Part shown: one piece after another, positions 9,150 through 17,983 of the stretch
Layout: each line of letters begins with the position of its first letter
Position numbering within the stretch: position 1 is the first letter of the stretch
From: Candidatus Zixiibacteriota bacterium
GTDB lineage: Bacteria; Zixibacteria; MSB-5A5; GN15; FEB-12
DNA: 64,000 bases
Assembly: GCA_035380245.1 (NCBI GenBank)
Contig: DAOSXA010000001.1
Span: 278,755-342,754, forward strand
Direction: 5' to 3'
The notes under the pieces: generated by a model
Seen by the model: the letters and a program-made list of their open reading frames with translations, nothing else
Told to the model about the DNA's origin: nothing
Databases searched by the model: none
Position numbers and translations under genes: made by a program

Positions 9150-9188
9150 CCGATTAATGCAGACACCACATTAAGCACAGGATTCCTG

Positions 9189-9983
9189 ATGAAACTTGGC
9201 ATTATTCAAATTGCGCCGGTGCTGGGAGATCGGGCAGCAACTATCGCCAGGCTCCAGCCTCTCCTGGATCAAGCAACTGACGCGGATCTGATCGTTCTCC
9301 CCGAGCTGTGTAACAGCGGCTATAACTTCTCCAGCCCAACACAAGCCCGTGAATTGGCTGAATCCGCCGAGGATGGCCCTTTCGTGCAATATCTCACAGA
9401 ATACTGCAAACTACACAACACTCACGTAGTGTCCGGATTAAACGAGCGAGACAGCAGTTATCTTTACAACACCGCCGTGTTAATCGGCCCTGCCGGTCCG
9501 ATTGGAAAGTACCGTAAAATCCATCTGTTTTGGAACGAGAAAGATATCTTCCAACCAGGTGATCTTGGACTGCCCCTGTTCGATATCGGTTCGGCTCGGA
9601 TCGGTATGCTGGTCTGCTTCGACTGGCTCTTCCCCGAGGTGTGGCGAATACTCGCCCTCAAGGGAGCGGACATCATCTGTCATCCTTCCAACCTCGTCCT
9701 GCCCGAGCTTTGTCAGAAAGCGATTCCCACTCATGCCGTCTGTAACCGGGTATTCGTAATGACGGCCAACCGCGTCGGAACCGAAGGCGAACTGACCTTC
9801 ACCGGCAGGTCGATCATTGCGAGTCCCAAAGCAGAAGTGATCGCCGAGGGAACCTCAACGGGTGAAGAGTTTATCTCGGCTGATGTCGACATCGCGATGG
9901 CTCGCGATAAGATGCTCACTCCCCGCAATCATGCTTTCAATGACCGCCGCCCGGAGTGCTACCGGGAACTGGTGAAAAAGTAA
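9189..9983 (+). CDS. Carbon-nitrogen hydrolase (nitrilase superfamily)
   Basis: This 264-residue cytoplasmic enzyme has the Glu-Lys-Cys triad of the nitrilase superfamily: Glu39 in VLPELCNSGY, Lys110 in GKYRKIHLF and Cys143 in MLVCFDWLFPE. It hydrolyses a C-N bond, most likely in an amide or carbamoyl compound; the sequence does not fix the substrate. The start is ATG 9189, with AGGA at 9180-9183. It is flanked on both sides by hairpin-rich intergenic DNA and has no obvious operon partner. Confidence 0.88.
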   Translation: MKLGIIQIAPVLGDRAATIARLQPLLDQATDADLIVLPELCNSGYNFSSPTQARELAESAEDGPFVQYLTEYCKLHNTHVVSGLNERDSSYLYNTAVLIGPAGPIGKYRKIHLFWNEKDIFQPGDLGLPLFDIGSARIGMLVCFDWLFPEVWRILALKGADIICHPSNLVLPELCQKAIPTHAVCNRVFVMTANRVGTEGELTFTGRSIIASPKAEVIAEGTSTGEEFISADVDIAMARDKMLTPRNHAFNDRRPECYRELVKK

Positions 9984-10039
9984 TTTCGCACTAATTGAAA
10001 TTTCCCTCCTGAGGGGATTGGATATCGATAAAACGCATT

Positions 10040-10211
10040 GGTGGCCCACCCGTCCACGGTGGGAATATCAGCACATCCTTCCGCTTTCGGTGGCCCACCC
10101 GTGGACGGGTGGGCCACCGAAGTGATTTTGTACAAACCAGACATAGTTGTCACAATAAAACAGCAACATGGTGGGCGGCAGACGTCTCGTCTGCCCCTAT
10201 GTCTGCCCACC
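10040..10211. repeat. Intergenic hairpin island 2
   Basis: A 12-bp perfect stem GGTGGCCCACCC/GGGTGGGCCACC with loop GTGGAC lies at about 10089-10118. A partial sister copy (GGTGGCCCACCCGTCCAC) starts near 10040. An 8-bp stem GGCAGACG/CGTCTGCC with loop TCT lies at 10177-10195, nested inside GGTGGGC (10170-10176) and GCCCACC (10205-10211). The GGCAGACG hairpin recurs twice at 16.3-16.4 kb. Confidence 0.75.
10129..10160. repeat. ACAAACC-type dispersed motif, copy 1
   Basis: This segment opens with TGTACAAACC and continues through GACATAG to CACAATAAA. Related segments occur at 16784-16813 and 51021-51051, always inside hairpin islands. The reverse complement begins in a way that recalls the ends of IS481-type elements, but that comparison is from memory and no transposase is nearby. 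Confidence 0.5.
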
Positions 10212-10232
10212 CCCCATCAAGATTACAGGCAC

Positions 10233-10266
10233 AAAAAAACCGGCGGCCACATAAAGTGGCCGCCGG
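10233..10266 (-). terminator. Rho-independent terminator after the large lipoprotein gene
   Basis: On the minus strand an 11-bp perfect stem CCGGCGGCCAC/GTGGCCGCCGG (10240-10266, 5-nt loop) is followed by seven T (10233-10239). Confidence 0.92.
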
Positions 10267-10289
10267 TAATAATGTCAGTGTGACAACAC

Positions 10290-13200
10290 TTACGGAGCTA
10301 CGATCTCAAATGACGTGTTGGAAGCGTCACTCATCGGCTCAAGACCGCTCGCCTCGGTGATGCGGATCAAACAAGTATTTGATGCCGCAAGATTCGGGTC
10401 ATTGCTCGGGTTCAGATCCCAGTTAAAGGTCTTAGTACCCGCCGCAATGCTGGAAGCACCGGGGATTATGTAGTAATCGGTCATATTGAGCGTGTACTCA
10501 ATCTTGACCGCGCTGGTAATCGAGATCTCTTCCCAGGTAATCGTCTCAGCGTGGTTCAGAGTCCAGGTCTCACCGCCGTTCGGAGAGGTAACGATGATAC
10601 CGGCAATCTTGAACGGAGCATCGCAGACGTCATTACCGTTATAGGTCTGATTCTTACCTACGCGGATGGACACTGAATCGGCCGGATTATTAGCCACGGT
10701 CCAGGTATAAGAACCTGTGTTCGGGATATCATCCGCGATCAGGGTCCAGGAGCCGCCGTTGATCGAATAGTGCAGACCGACAGAATCCATCAGAGTACCG
10801 ATAGTATTCCACGTGATCAAGTAGCTGCCGCCGCTCGACAGGACCTCACCACCGTTAGGATCGGTCAGGGTCACACCTGAGATAGTGAACGGACCGGCTG
10901 TCGTATAGGTGTTGTGCGTGTTCGTGAAGGCACGAATCCAAACGTTGGCATCGGCTGTGTTCGGGACACTCCAGGTATGGGTGCCGTCATCGGCGGTGTT
11001 GGCCACGATCAGAGTCGAGTCGGTCACGAAATTATCGTGCGAGTAGTACAGATCAATCGTACCCGGTGAACAGACGGTGCTCCACAGGATGTTGTGGGAG
11101 GTGCCGCCGCGCCACTCGGTGCCGACCAGCGGAGAATCGAGAACGATACCGCTGACACTGAACGGACCTTCGAGGTCGAGTACAACATCGTCCTGGTTCA
11201 GAATCCGGACCCAGGCAGAATCATTCGACGGAATGGTGCTGCCAACTGACCAGATAAATACACCGTCGTTGGCAACGGTATCGGCCAGGGTTGTCCAAGT
11301 AGTGGTGTCGTCGAGCGAGTACTGAAGCACGATCTGCGAGGAAGCCGGGTTGAAATCCGAAGTCCAGGTGATCACGGTGTCAGCACCACCCGTGATGCAG
11401 TCGGCAGCCATCGGGCCAGTAATGTCTACATAGTCGTGAATTACATCAATGCCCCAACCGAAATAGTGAATCGGGTGCGAATAACTGAGAGCCCGGATGC
11501 CGAGGTAGCAAGTGTAATTCTCACCACGGTCTTCAGGATACCAGGTGTAGCTGTAGGTACCGGAGCCATCGGTAACGATGGTATCGACAACGCGTATTAA
11601 ACCACCGGGAGACAACATGTAAAACACTTGGATGCTGTCAAGACCGGCATAGCTGAACGCGATCGGAATACCGGTCGAGTCAATGCCGCCTTCATCGTAA
11701 ATAGTGGTAATAGTGTCATAGGTCGAGGAGTCCGGAGCGGTCAGCTTGAGACCGGCCCAGGTGAACAGGTCGGAGGTCCAGATCCAGCCGCCGCCGGCGG
11801 TGGTGTCCTGCAGACCGATCATGGCCGTGGTCGAGAACAGAGTATCATCAACGTCGATAGTCTCAGAACCGTCATCTTCAACGTTGAGCAGGGTGTCGAA
11901 CCAGGTCGTGCCGCCGTCCAGCGACAGGTACATGTCAAAGATATTGTACAGGCCTTCGGGATCGGTCGAGTTCCAGGTTACCAGGAACTCCTGAGCCATG
12001 AAGGTCGAAGTGGTATCGACTGGAGAGGTAATTGTCACCCACGGGTACAGATAGATCGTGTCAACAGCCATGTTGTTGCTGTTGTCGTACAGGTTGATAA
12101 TCATCATATCGCCCGAGGCTGTAGCGCCGGCCGGAACGGTCACAACACCGTAAACGGAGCGCATGTCGTTGCCGAAGGTCCACTCAACGGCTGCGGAAGT
12201 CAGCACGAAGTTCGGATCACCACCGGCTTCAATGAAGCTGCACTCGATCGCACCGAGATATTCGAACAAGGACATAGCCTTGAGCAGATCAGGACCAATG
12301 CCGATGTAGAAGGTTGATGACTCTTCACCACCCGCATTGTCGGCATTGCCGACCTGATGGGCCATGAAGACCGGTTCGACTTCATCAGCTATGGTGATAC
12401 CGGCCGAGAACGGACCGGCGTTGCCCAGCGGATCGACCGCACGGACATAGAAAGTCACCTCGGTAGCGCCGGAGAACGGAGTCTGAACGAGGTCGTCGAA
12501 GTACAGGTCAAACTGAGTATTCGAGCCGCTGGTCAGGTCAACCGAACCTACCTGACGCTGCAGGTAGCTGTAATCCTGAACACTGTCTTCAACCAGAACA
12601 ACGTCGGTGTTGTTTATGTTGTCCTTGGCGAAAATCTGATAGTAATCAGCGCCCGGAACCGAAGTCCACTGGAAGTAGAACGAAGTGTTGTCCCAGTCGG
12701 CAACCCAGTCATCGCCGCCCATCTCGTCATAGTTGATCACGAAATTGGTCGGAGCGACCATAGCCGGACCGGTATAAACGGTACGGAAAGTCAGCGCGCC
12801 GGTGGCAACTTCGGCATCCGTAACATAATCGTTACGCAGAGTCGAATAGATTTCGAAATCGAGGCTGTAGCGATGATCGGATTCCAGAATCTGGGTCGGA
12901 GTAATCGTTACAGTCTGGGTGCCGTCGCCGGAAGACGCGAAGTTGACCAGGCGGTTGCCGCCGTCGATGTCGCGCAGCTCGATGAAGCCTTCGGACAGAT
13001 CGACGTTCATATCGAAGGTCAAAGTGATCGCCGTGGCAAGAGGAATCTGCGTGAAGTCATCGGTGCCGTCGGTGGCGCCGTAGTCATCGAGGTTGGTGGT
13101 CACGAACCGCATACCCTGCTGGGTGTACAGAGTATCCATGAACTCACCACCGTACAGCTCGAGTCCGTTCAAACCGTAACCGTACAGCTTAATGATGTAT

Positions 13201-14375
13201 CTCTGATCGGGAACCAGGTCGAGAGCCGGATTGATGGTCAGAGTACGGTAAGTGTTGGCCCAGGTATAGCCAAAGTCGAACGGCAGATCGAAGTCGAACA
13301 TAACCGAATCCATCGACTTGGAGAAGGTGAGAACCAGGTTCTCATCAACCAGGAAACCAGGCTGTTCGAAGTTATAAGTCAGAATAGCCGGTTTGTTGGT
13401 AGCAACCGGTTCGTCACCACTGCCGGCCAGCGGTACAAACAGATTCGGCAAAGTGGTAGTACCCGGATTCATGATGAAATTGTAGACGCAATAAGCATAA
13501 GCCGAATCATTCAGGGTGAACGGCATAATCAGCAATCTTACGCCGGTCCACGGAGAACCGGAAGCCATATCGGGCGTTCCATCTTTCTTCGCACCGGAAT
13601 CATAGAACCAGTTATCGATGACCAGCGGCACGTTGTTAAAGGTGAAAACACCGTTGGCATCGGTGGTGGCGTTGTACTTGTTAACCTGGAAGCGAGCGTC
13701 ACTGTAATAGTAATAGGAATCTTCGTAGTAGTAGCCGAGCAAAGTGCTGTAGTCAAGTACCACATCCACTCCGGCAGCCAGACCGACAGCCGGATCGAAG
13801 TCGTCCTGAGCCATGATCGGGGCATCCTTACCGGCAGCAGCAGGCATATCGGGCATAGCGGTATAGATCGTACCGGTCACGGTAGCAGTCATCGGATACA
13901 ACTGGACGTTCATCGTCTCCATGTACTCTTCGTCGCCGGCCGCCTCGTCGGAGGTGCTGCCGCGGATCTCTTCGATCGTCGGGATGTACACGGTGGCGTT
14001 AATGATCGTGTAACCGGTCAGGGTGAAGGTCAGTTCGTAATAACCGGAAGAAAGCGAGTCATCGATCAGGTAATAACCGGCAGCGTTGGTAGCGTAGGTG
14101 AAGGACTGATCGTTCTTCGTCCAGGTAACCGTCACACCGGACAACACGGAATTGTCATAGGTGCTGGTTACGATACCCTGTACCGAACCAATAACTTCGT
14201 CGTCGGCTTCGATATTGACGATCGTGTCGTTATTGTTGTTGTTTGTCGTGTCGTTAGTGTTGTCCGGCACCGTGATATTGGTGGTGTCGTCCCCACAACC
14301 GCTAACGAAGTACACGGCCATGATGCTGGTCACAAGTATTGCGAACAGCAACAGAAACTTTGTGTTTCTTCTCAT
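10290..14375 (-). CDS. Very large surface lipoprotein with Ig-like and Ser/Thr-rich anchor-type repeats
   Basis: The 1361-residue product starts with a lipoprotein signal whose lipobox is VSGC (Cys27), followed by a Thr/Asn/Asp-rich tether. A carboxypeptidase-regulatory-like domain (about 60-120, GSVQGIVTSTYDNS) comes next. Big_5-like segments follow (EPVATNKP..., FSKSMDS), then a fibronectin III-like region. The C-terminal third has repeated beta-sandwich units opening DPNGGE or SPNGGETW and containing ITW and YTW, like the Kre9/Knh1-type domain. ATG 14375 is chosen because AAAGGAG lies 8 nt upstream and the lipoprotein signal begins there; a start at 14429 would spoil the signal. It has its own strong promoter and terminator. 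It is likely an outer-surface scaffold or adhesin; no enzyme domain is seen. Confidence 0.82.
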   Translation of the reverse strand: MRRNTKFLLLFAILVTSIMAVYFVSGCGDDTTNITVPDNTNDTTNNNNNDTIVNIEADDEVIGSVQGIVTSTYDNSVLSGVTVTWTKNDQSFTYATNAAGYYLIDDSLSSGYYELTFTLTGYTIINATVYIPTIEEIRGSTSDEAAGDEEYMETMNVQLYPMTATVTGTIYTAMPDMPAAAGKDAPIMAQDDFDPAVGLAAGVDVVLDYSTLLGYYYEDSYYYYSDARFQVNKYNATTDANGVFTFNNVPLVIDNWFYDSGAKKDGTPDMASGSPWTGVRLLIMPFTLNDSAYAYCVYNFIMNPGTTTLPNLFVPLAGSGDEPVATNKPAILTYNFEQPGFLVDENLVLTFSKSMDSVMFDFDLPFDFGYTWANTYRTLTINPALDLVPDQRYIIKLYGYGLNGLELYGGEFMDTLYTQQGMRFVTTNLDDYGATDGTDDFTQIPLATAITLTFDMNVDLSEGFIELRDIDGGNRLVNFASSGDGTQTVTITPTQILESDHRYSLDFEIYSTLRNDYVTDAEVATGALTFRTVYTGPAMVAPTNFVINYDEMGGDDWVADWDNTSFYFQWTSVPGADYYQIFAKDNINNTDVVLVEDSVQDYSYLQRQVGSVDLTSGSNTQFDLYFDDLVQTPFSGATEVTFYVRAVDPLGNAGPFSAGITIADEVEPVFMAHQVGNADNAGGEESSTFYIGIGPDLLKAMSLFEYLGAIECSFIEAGGDPNFVLTSAAVEWTFGNDMRSVYGVVTVPAGATASGDMMIINLYDNSNNMAVDTIYLYPWVTITSPVDTTSTFMAQEFLVTWNSTDPEGLYNIFDMYLSLDGGTTWFDTLLNVEDDGSETIDVDDTLFSTTAMIGLQDTTAGGGWIWTSDLFTWAGLKLTAPDSSTYDTITTIYDEGGIDSTGIPIAFSYAGLDSIQVFYMLSPGGLIRVVDTIVTDGSGTYSYTWYPEDRGENYTCYLGIRALSYSHPIHYFGWGIDVIHDYVDITGPMAADCITGGADTVITWTSDFNPASSQIVLQYSLDDTTTWTTLADTVANDGVFIWSVGSTIPSNDSAWVRILNQDDVVLDLEGPFSVSGIVLDSPLVGTEWRGGTSHNILWSTVCSPGTIDLYYSHDNFVTDSTLIVANTADDGTHTWSVPNTADANVWIRAFTNTHNTYTTAGPFTISGVTLTDPNGGEVLSSGGSYLITWNTIGTLMDSVGLHYSINGGSWTLIADDIPNTGSYTWTVANNPADSVSIRVGKNQTYNGNDVCDAPFKIAGIIVTSPNGGETWTLNHAETITWEEISITSAVKIEYTLNMTDYYIIPGASSIAAGTKTFNWDLNPSNDPNLAASNTCLIRITEASGLEPMSDASNTSFEIVAP

Positions 14376-14559
14376 TCCATTTACTCCTTTAAGAAACCTG
14401 TTTGATTTCGTAATTCTCTCACAATCCATTGATAGGAAGTTGTTCCGTCAACTTCAAAACTCTTCCCCCGGGATTCAAGCGACGAACATGCTAAGGCCAC
14501 CATGTCCCGGCTTTCTTTCAAGAAAACCTCCTTTGCTTGTTCTAACCTCGTATTCGTAT

Positions 14560-14588
14560 TCTATATATTTCTTATCAATCTTTGTCAA
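14560..14588 (-). promoter_or_regulatory. Strong candidate promoter of the large lipoprotein gene
   Basis: On the minus strand a perfect TTGACA (14583-14588) is separated by 17 nt from TATAGA (14560-14565); an overlapping TATATA gives a 15-nt spacing. The leader would be about 180 nt. Confidence 0.65.
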
Positions 14589-14599
14589 CGTTACCTTCC

Positions 14600-15030
14600 G
14601 CCTACTATCGGCTAAATGATGTAAACCATTATGCCGTAAAACCTTCTAATTGGCGGAAGACACCAAAATCGGAGTTAAACATATTTGAACTGAAAAACCG
14701 TGTCAAGGATAAAAAAGTCGGAAAAACGACACGTTTGAGGGCTGTTATCCTCCTCCTGGCCTTGCCCGCCATCACTTTAACCAACCTCGACATGTCTTCT
14801 GCATGAATGGTTGGAAGGTTCAATGCTAAGCTATGACTATAACTTCCTGATACAGTAAAAGCAAGCAAAATCACCCTCACAGGGTAGCCCTAACAGATTG
14901 TATCCTATTCTCTTTACCTTTTGATTCATATCGGCTTAACTGTGCGAAAATTTAGCAATTTTCAGAAGAATACCTTAAAAGTTAATTATATGATGTTGTC
15001 TCGGGAGACTTGTCCCTTGAAACAACCTTT
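14600..15030. other. Intergenic stretch without recognised features
   Basis: This AT-richer DNA lies between two divergently transcribed genes and has a promoter at each edge. A 74-codon open frame at 14582-14806 has no good ribosome binding site or recognisable motif. I see nothing else here. Confidence 0.5.
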
Positions 15031-15038
15031 CCACCCGT

Positions 15039-15067
15039 TTGACATACTTCCGCTACAGGGTTATATT
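15039..15067 (+). promoter_or_regulatory. Strong candidate promoter of the DUF362 gene
   Basis: A perfect TTGACA (15039-15044), a 17-nt spacer and TATATT (15062-15067) match a housekeeping promoter closely. The start codon follows about 45 nt later. Confidence 0.75.
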
Positions 15068-15112
15068 CGCCCTCGTTCTATATGAATTTAACCGTATCGA
15101 AAATGGGAACTC

Positions 15113-16204
15113 ATGAGTAAAGCCACCGTCGCCGTCCTCAGAACCGACTCAACCCGAGTCGTGGAAGACTACCGTAAACTCCTCGAGTTGATCGATTATC
15201 AAAACATCATCGATAAAAGCCAGGACACCCTGATCAAATTGAATCTCTCCTGGACTAAATACTTCCCGGCCTGTTCTTCACAACCCTGGCAGGTCGAGGG
15301 GCTGGTCCGGACAATGGTCGAGGACGGCTATGAAAAGGATAAACTCATCCCGGTTGAAAACAAGACCGTAGTAACCAATCCGATCAAAGGCGCTCACAAC
15401 AATCTCTGGATGCCGATCCTCAAAAAATACGGTCTGGGCTTTACCCCGCTGCCGGGGGTGGAATGGATCGTTTATAATTTCAAATCGGAACTGCTCAAGC
15501 TCAACGAGATTTTCCCCGAGGGCATCCAGATTCCCAAGATGTACGTCGGTAAACAGATTATCCATCTGCCGACGGTCAAGACACACGGCCATTCGACCAC
15601 TACCGGCTCGATCAAGAACTCTTTCGGCGGTCTCCTGCGCGAGGTGCGCCATTACGCTCATAAATACATGCACGAGGTGCTGGTCGACCTGATGCTGATG
15701 CAGAAGGAACTTCATCCGAACATCCTGGCGGTGATGGACGGCACCGTGGCAGGCGACGGGGCCGGTCCGAGAACAATGATTCCACACAGCAAGAATCTGA
15801 TTCTGGCCTCTTCCGATTCGGTGGCGATCGACGCCGTGGCGGCGCGACTCATGGGTTTCGATCCGATGAGTATTCCCTATCTCCGCATGTGCCACGAGCG
15901 CGGTCTCGGCTGCGCCGAATACAAGGATATGGAGATCAAGGGGGAAGATATCGACGAGATTAACTTCCATTTCCATACCAAGAAGTCGTTCGTTATCTGG
16001 GGGGATCAGATGCTTCGAAAGGGACCGCTGCGGTTCCTAGAGAAGATTGCGCTGCACTCACCGTTAGTGGTCTGGGCGCCGGCGGCATCCAATATCTACC
16101 ACGACTGGCTCTGGTACCCGACAGTCGGGAAATCCATCATCCGCAAGTTTTCCGAGACCGAATGGGGTCGCCTGTTCGACAAATACAAACGCGGCGAAGC
16201 CTGA
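15113..16204 (+). CDS. DUF362 domain protein
   Basis: The 363-residue cytoplasmic protein matches the DUF362 family. The family core is visible in VAVLRTDSTRVVEDYRKLLE near the N-terminus, LPTVKTHGHSTTTGSIKNS in the middle, LAVMDGTVAGDGAGPR, and ASSDSVAIDAVAARLMGFDP followed by IPYLRMCHERGLG. Many DUF362 proteins carry a ferredoxin domain; this one has no CxxCxxC cluster, so it is the iron-sulfur-free form. The biochemical role of the family is not established. ATG 15113 follows a near-consensus promoter; the ribosome site (GGGA) is weak. No operon partner is seen; downstream lies a 700-bp hairpin-rich region. Confidence 0.82.
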   Translation: MSKATVAVLRTDSTRVVEDYRKLLELIDYQNIIDKSQDTLIKLNLSWTKYFPACSSQPWQVEGLVRTMVEDGYEKDKLIPVENKTVVTNPIKGAHNNLWMPILKKYGLGFTPLPGVEWIVYNFKSELLKLNEIFPEGIQIPKMYVGKQIIHLPTVKTHGHSTTTGSIKNSFGGLLREVRHYAHKYMHEVLVDLMLMQKELHPNILAVMDGTVAGDGAGPRTMIPHSKNLILASSDSVAIDAVAARLMGFDPMSIPYLRMCHERGLGCAEYKDMEIKGEDIDEINFHFHTKKSFVIWGDQMLRKGPLRFLEKIALHSPLVVWAPAASNIYHDWLWYPTVGKSIIRKFSETEWGRLFDKYKRGEA

Positions 16205-16236
16205 CCCTGCACTGCGATAGCGACAGAAACTCGCTA

Positions 16237-16764
16237 GTGGCCTACCCGTCCACGGGCAGGATTAGAAATCATACCGACAACACCATTTCGTGGGCGGCAG
16301 ACGTCTCGTCTGCCCCGGGGAATGTCTTGCCGGCGAAGGCCGGCATCCAGAGATGAGAAAGGGCGCAACGCGCTCGCGTATCGCCTTCCCCGATCTACTT
16401 CTTCGTGGGCGGCAGACGTCTCGTCTGCCCCTGTTTCTGCAACTTCTAATTAACCCGTAGCGCGGGTCCGTCTTCGAACCCGCGTGTTCGCAGGTAATGG
16501 TGGTCCGGTGGCCCACCCGTCCACGGGCAGGATTAGAAATCATACCGACAACACCATGGCATGTCTCGGAGAGACATACCCTACTGTCGACCCTGGCGCT
16601 CCCCCCCTCGGGGAATGTTGAAAAAGTCCTACGCTCGGACATTCGCACAAATCACGTCAGTAATGCGAGCAACACAAGGCCGCCCGCTACGCGAGGGTTA
16701 GGGCTCTTTAACACGTAGCGGCGGGGCTTGTCTCCGCCACGATGGAGGTTTGTCAACACTACCC
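16237..16764. repeat. Intergenic hairpin island 3
   Basis: This is one of the two densest islands. It contains a 50-nt direct repeat (16237-16286 and 16508-16557, one mismatch). Two copies of the GGCAGACG-TCT-CGTCTGCC hairpin lie at 16296-16314 and 16411-16429. TGCCGGC/GCCGGCA lies at 16328-16345, and CGCGGGT/ACCCGCG (16461-16467, 16478-16484) has the loop CCGTCTTCGA. ATGTCTC-GGA-GAGACAT lies near 16561-16577. A composite element ends the island (16664-16764). No gene is credible between 16205 and 16839. Confidence 0.78.
16664..16764 (+). repeat. Composite dispersed repeat, copy B
   Basis: The order of blocks is ACACAAGGCCGCCCGC, TACGCGAGGGTTAGGGCTC, CACGTAGCGGCGGGGCTTG, TCTCCGCC, GGAGGTTTGTCAACACTACC. 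It matches copy C (47921-48018) over its whole length and copy A (8950-9022) over the last three quarters. Confidence 0.75.
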
Positions 16765-16783
16765 TCGGGTGGGAAGGTTCAGG

Positions 16784-16813
16784 CTACAAACCGGCCACAC
16801 AGGTGACACAATT
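16784..16813. repeat. ACAAACC-type dispersed motif, copy 2 (diverged)
   Basis: CTACAAACCGGCCACACAGG followed by TGACACAATTGACC resembles the segments at 10129-10160 and 51021-51051, with several differences. Confidence 0.4.
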
Positions 16814-16839
16814 GACCTCCGCGTCATTGTCAGACATTG

Positions 16840-16868
16840 AAAAAAAGAGGCCAACGAGGTTGTCGGCC
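16840..16868 (-). terminator. Rho-independent terminator after the AI-2E family gene
   Basis: On the minus strand GGCCGAC (16862-16868) pairs with GTTGGCC (16849-16855, one wobble), followed within three bases by a T-run (16840-16846). Confidence 0.75.
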
Positions 16869-16900
16869 CTTCACGAAATCAACCTATACCCGGCGGGTTA

Positions 16901-17983
16901 TTATAAATCTGGTGATTCTCTTTCGGGATTGAGACGGAAATCCAAAATGTGCAGAAGAGTCATAAAGACCGCTGCGATCAGCGGACCGACCACCAGCCCC
17001 AGGATACCGAACAGGCTGATCCCGCCCATGATGGCGAAGAACAACAGCAGCGGATGAATCTGGGCTCCCTTGGATATCAACAAGGGCCGGACGACATTGT
17101 CGATCTGGCTAATGATGACTCCGCCCACCGCCAGCACCACGATCCCCTTGATCCATGATCCGCCGAGGATCAGGATTATCCCGGCCGGGATATAAACAAT
17201 CGATGCCCCGACGAAAGGAATGATAGCCAGAAAGGCCATCAGCGCTCCCCAGAAGACGGGTGAACCGATGCCGACCGCGGCGAAAAGCACCCCGCCGATG
17301 AATCCCTGGAGCAGGGCAACCATCGTCCCGCCGAACATCGTGGCATGAGTAATACTATGTAACTGGGCAAAGATCGACTCCACCTGATCCGCATCCGAAA
17401 GGGGAATCAAGCGTTTTACCTTGGCCACCAGGCGTTCGCCGTCGATGAAGAAATAGTACATCGTGAACAGCGTCAAGATGAAATAGAACACCGCCTTGGT
17501 GCCGTTGGTTACCAGCCAACTGGTTTGATTGAGCACCACTCCGGAAACACGATTGATGGCATCCTTGGCGATTTGATCGAGATTGATCTGGGAGATATCG
17601 TAGTATTTGGCCAGTTTCAGCTTGACCGTCTCGATCCAGGGGACATTGAACGACAGGAGGCTGTCCAGCTCTCCATTTTTATACATCTCGTTGACCTTGG
17701 CCACAGCCGCGGTTACCTCGTTAACCAGGGCGACGAACAGGTAGGCGATCGGGCCGATTATAACCAGCACCACGATCACGATAACAACCACCGAAGCGAG
17801 CCATTTCGGAACATGAAAGAATTTGTTCCGGCAGATACGAGTGTAAAGCGGATAGAAAATGATCGTCAGAACCGCTCCCCAGCAGAGCGGCGCGAAGAAC
17901 GGCGCCATGATCAGATAGAACAAATAGAAGAAGGCTGCCGTAAAAATCAGAAATAAAGCTGCTTTGAGATACTCACTTTTCAT
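16901..17983 (-). CDS. AI-2E family transporter (PerM/YdiK-like membrane protein)
   Basis: The 360-residue integral membrane protein has about eight hydrophobic segments. Two lie at the N-terminus (about 8-45), one near 60-85, and a cluster in the second half around FILTLFTMYYFFIDGERL, GAINPF-like GALMAFLAIIPFVGASIVYI and FAIMGGISLFGILGLVVGPL. The last two are hallmarks of the AI-2E family. Members export autoinducer-2 or sodium/protons, or have no known substrate; the sequence does not decide which. ATG 17983 is preceded by AGGAGAG. A terminator follows directly. Confidence 0.87.
   Translation of the reverse strand: MKSEYLKAALFLIFTAAFFYLFYLIMAPFFAPLCWGAVLTIIFYPLYTRICRNKFFHVPKWLASVVVIVIVVLVIIGPIAYLFVALVNEVTAAVAKVNEMYKNGELDSLLSFNVPWIETVKLKLAKYYDISQINLDQIAKDAINRVSGVVLNQTSWLVTNGTKAVFYFILTLFTMYYFFIDGERLVAKVKRLIPLSDADQVESIFAQLHSITHATMFGGTMVALLQGFIGGVLFAAVGIGSPVFWGALMAFLAIIPFVGASIVYIPAGIILILGGSWIKGIVVLAVGGVIISQIDNVVRPLLISKGAQIHPLLLFFAIMGGISLFGILGLVVGPLIAAVFMTLLHILDFRLNPERESPDL

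Noticed and set aside
10129..10160. Intact insertion sequence
   Set aside because: No transposase frame or paired terminal repeats surround the motif; at most a relic.
12357..14405. A 682-codon open frame on the plus strand opposite the large lipoprotein gene
   Set aside because: It is exactly antisense to a gene with a signal peptide, ribosome site, promoter and terminator. It has no recognisable domain and is explained by the codon bias of the real gene.
14582..14806. A 74-codon open frame in the lipoprotein-DUF362 interval
   Set aside because: No ribosome site, no domain, and composition unlike the real genes.
16237..16764. CRISPR array
   Set aside because: Repeats are few, differ in sequence and are not regularly spaced, and no cas gene is present.
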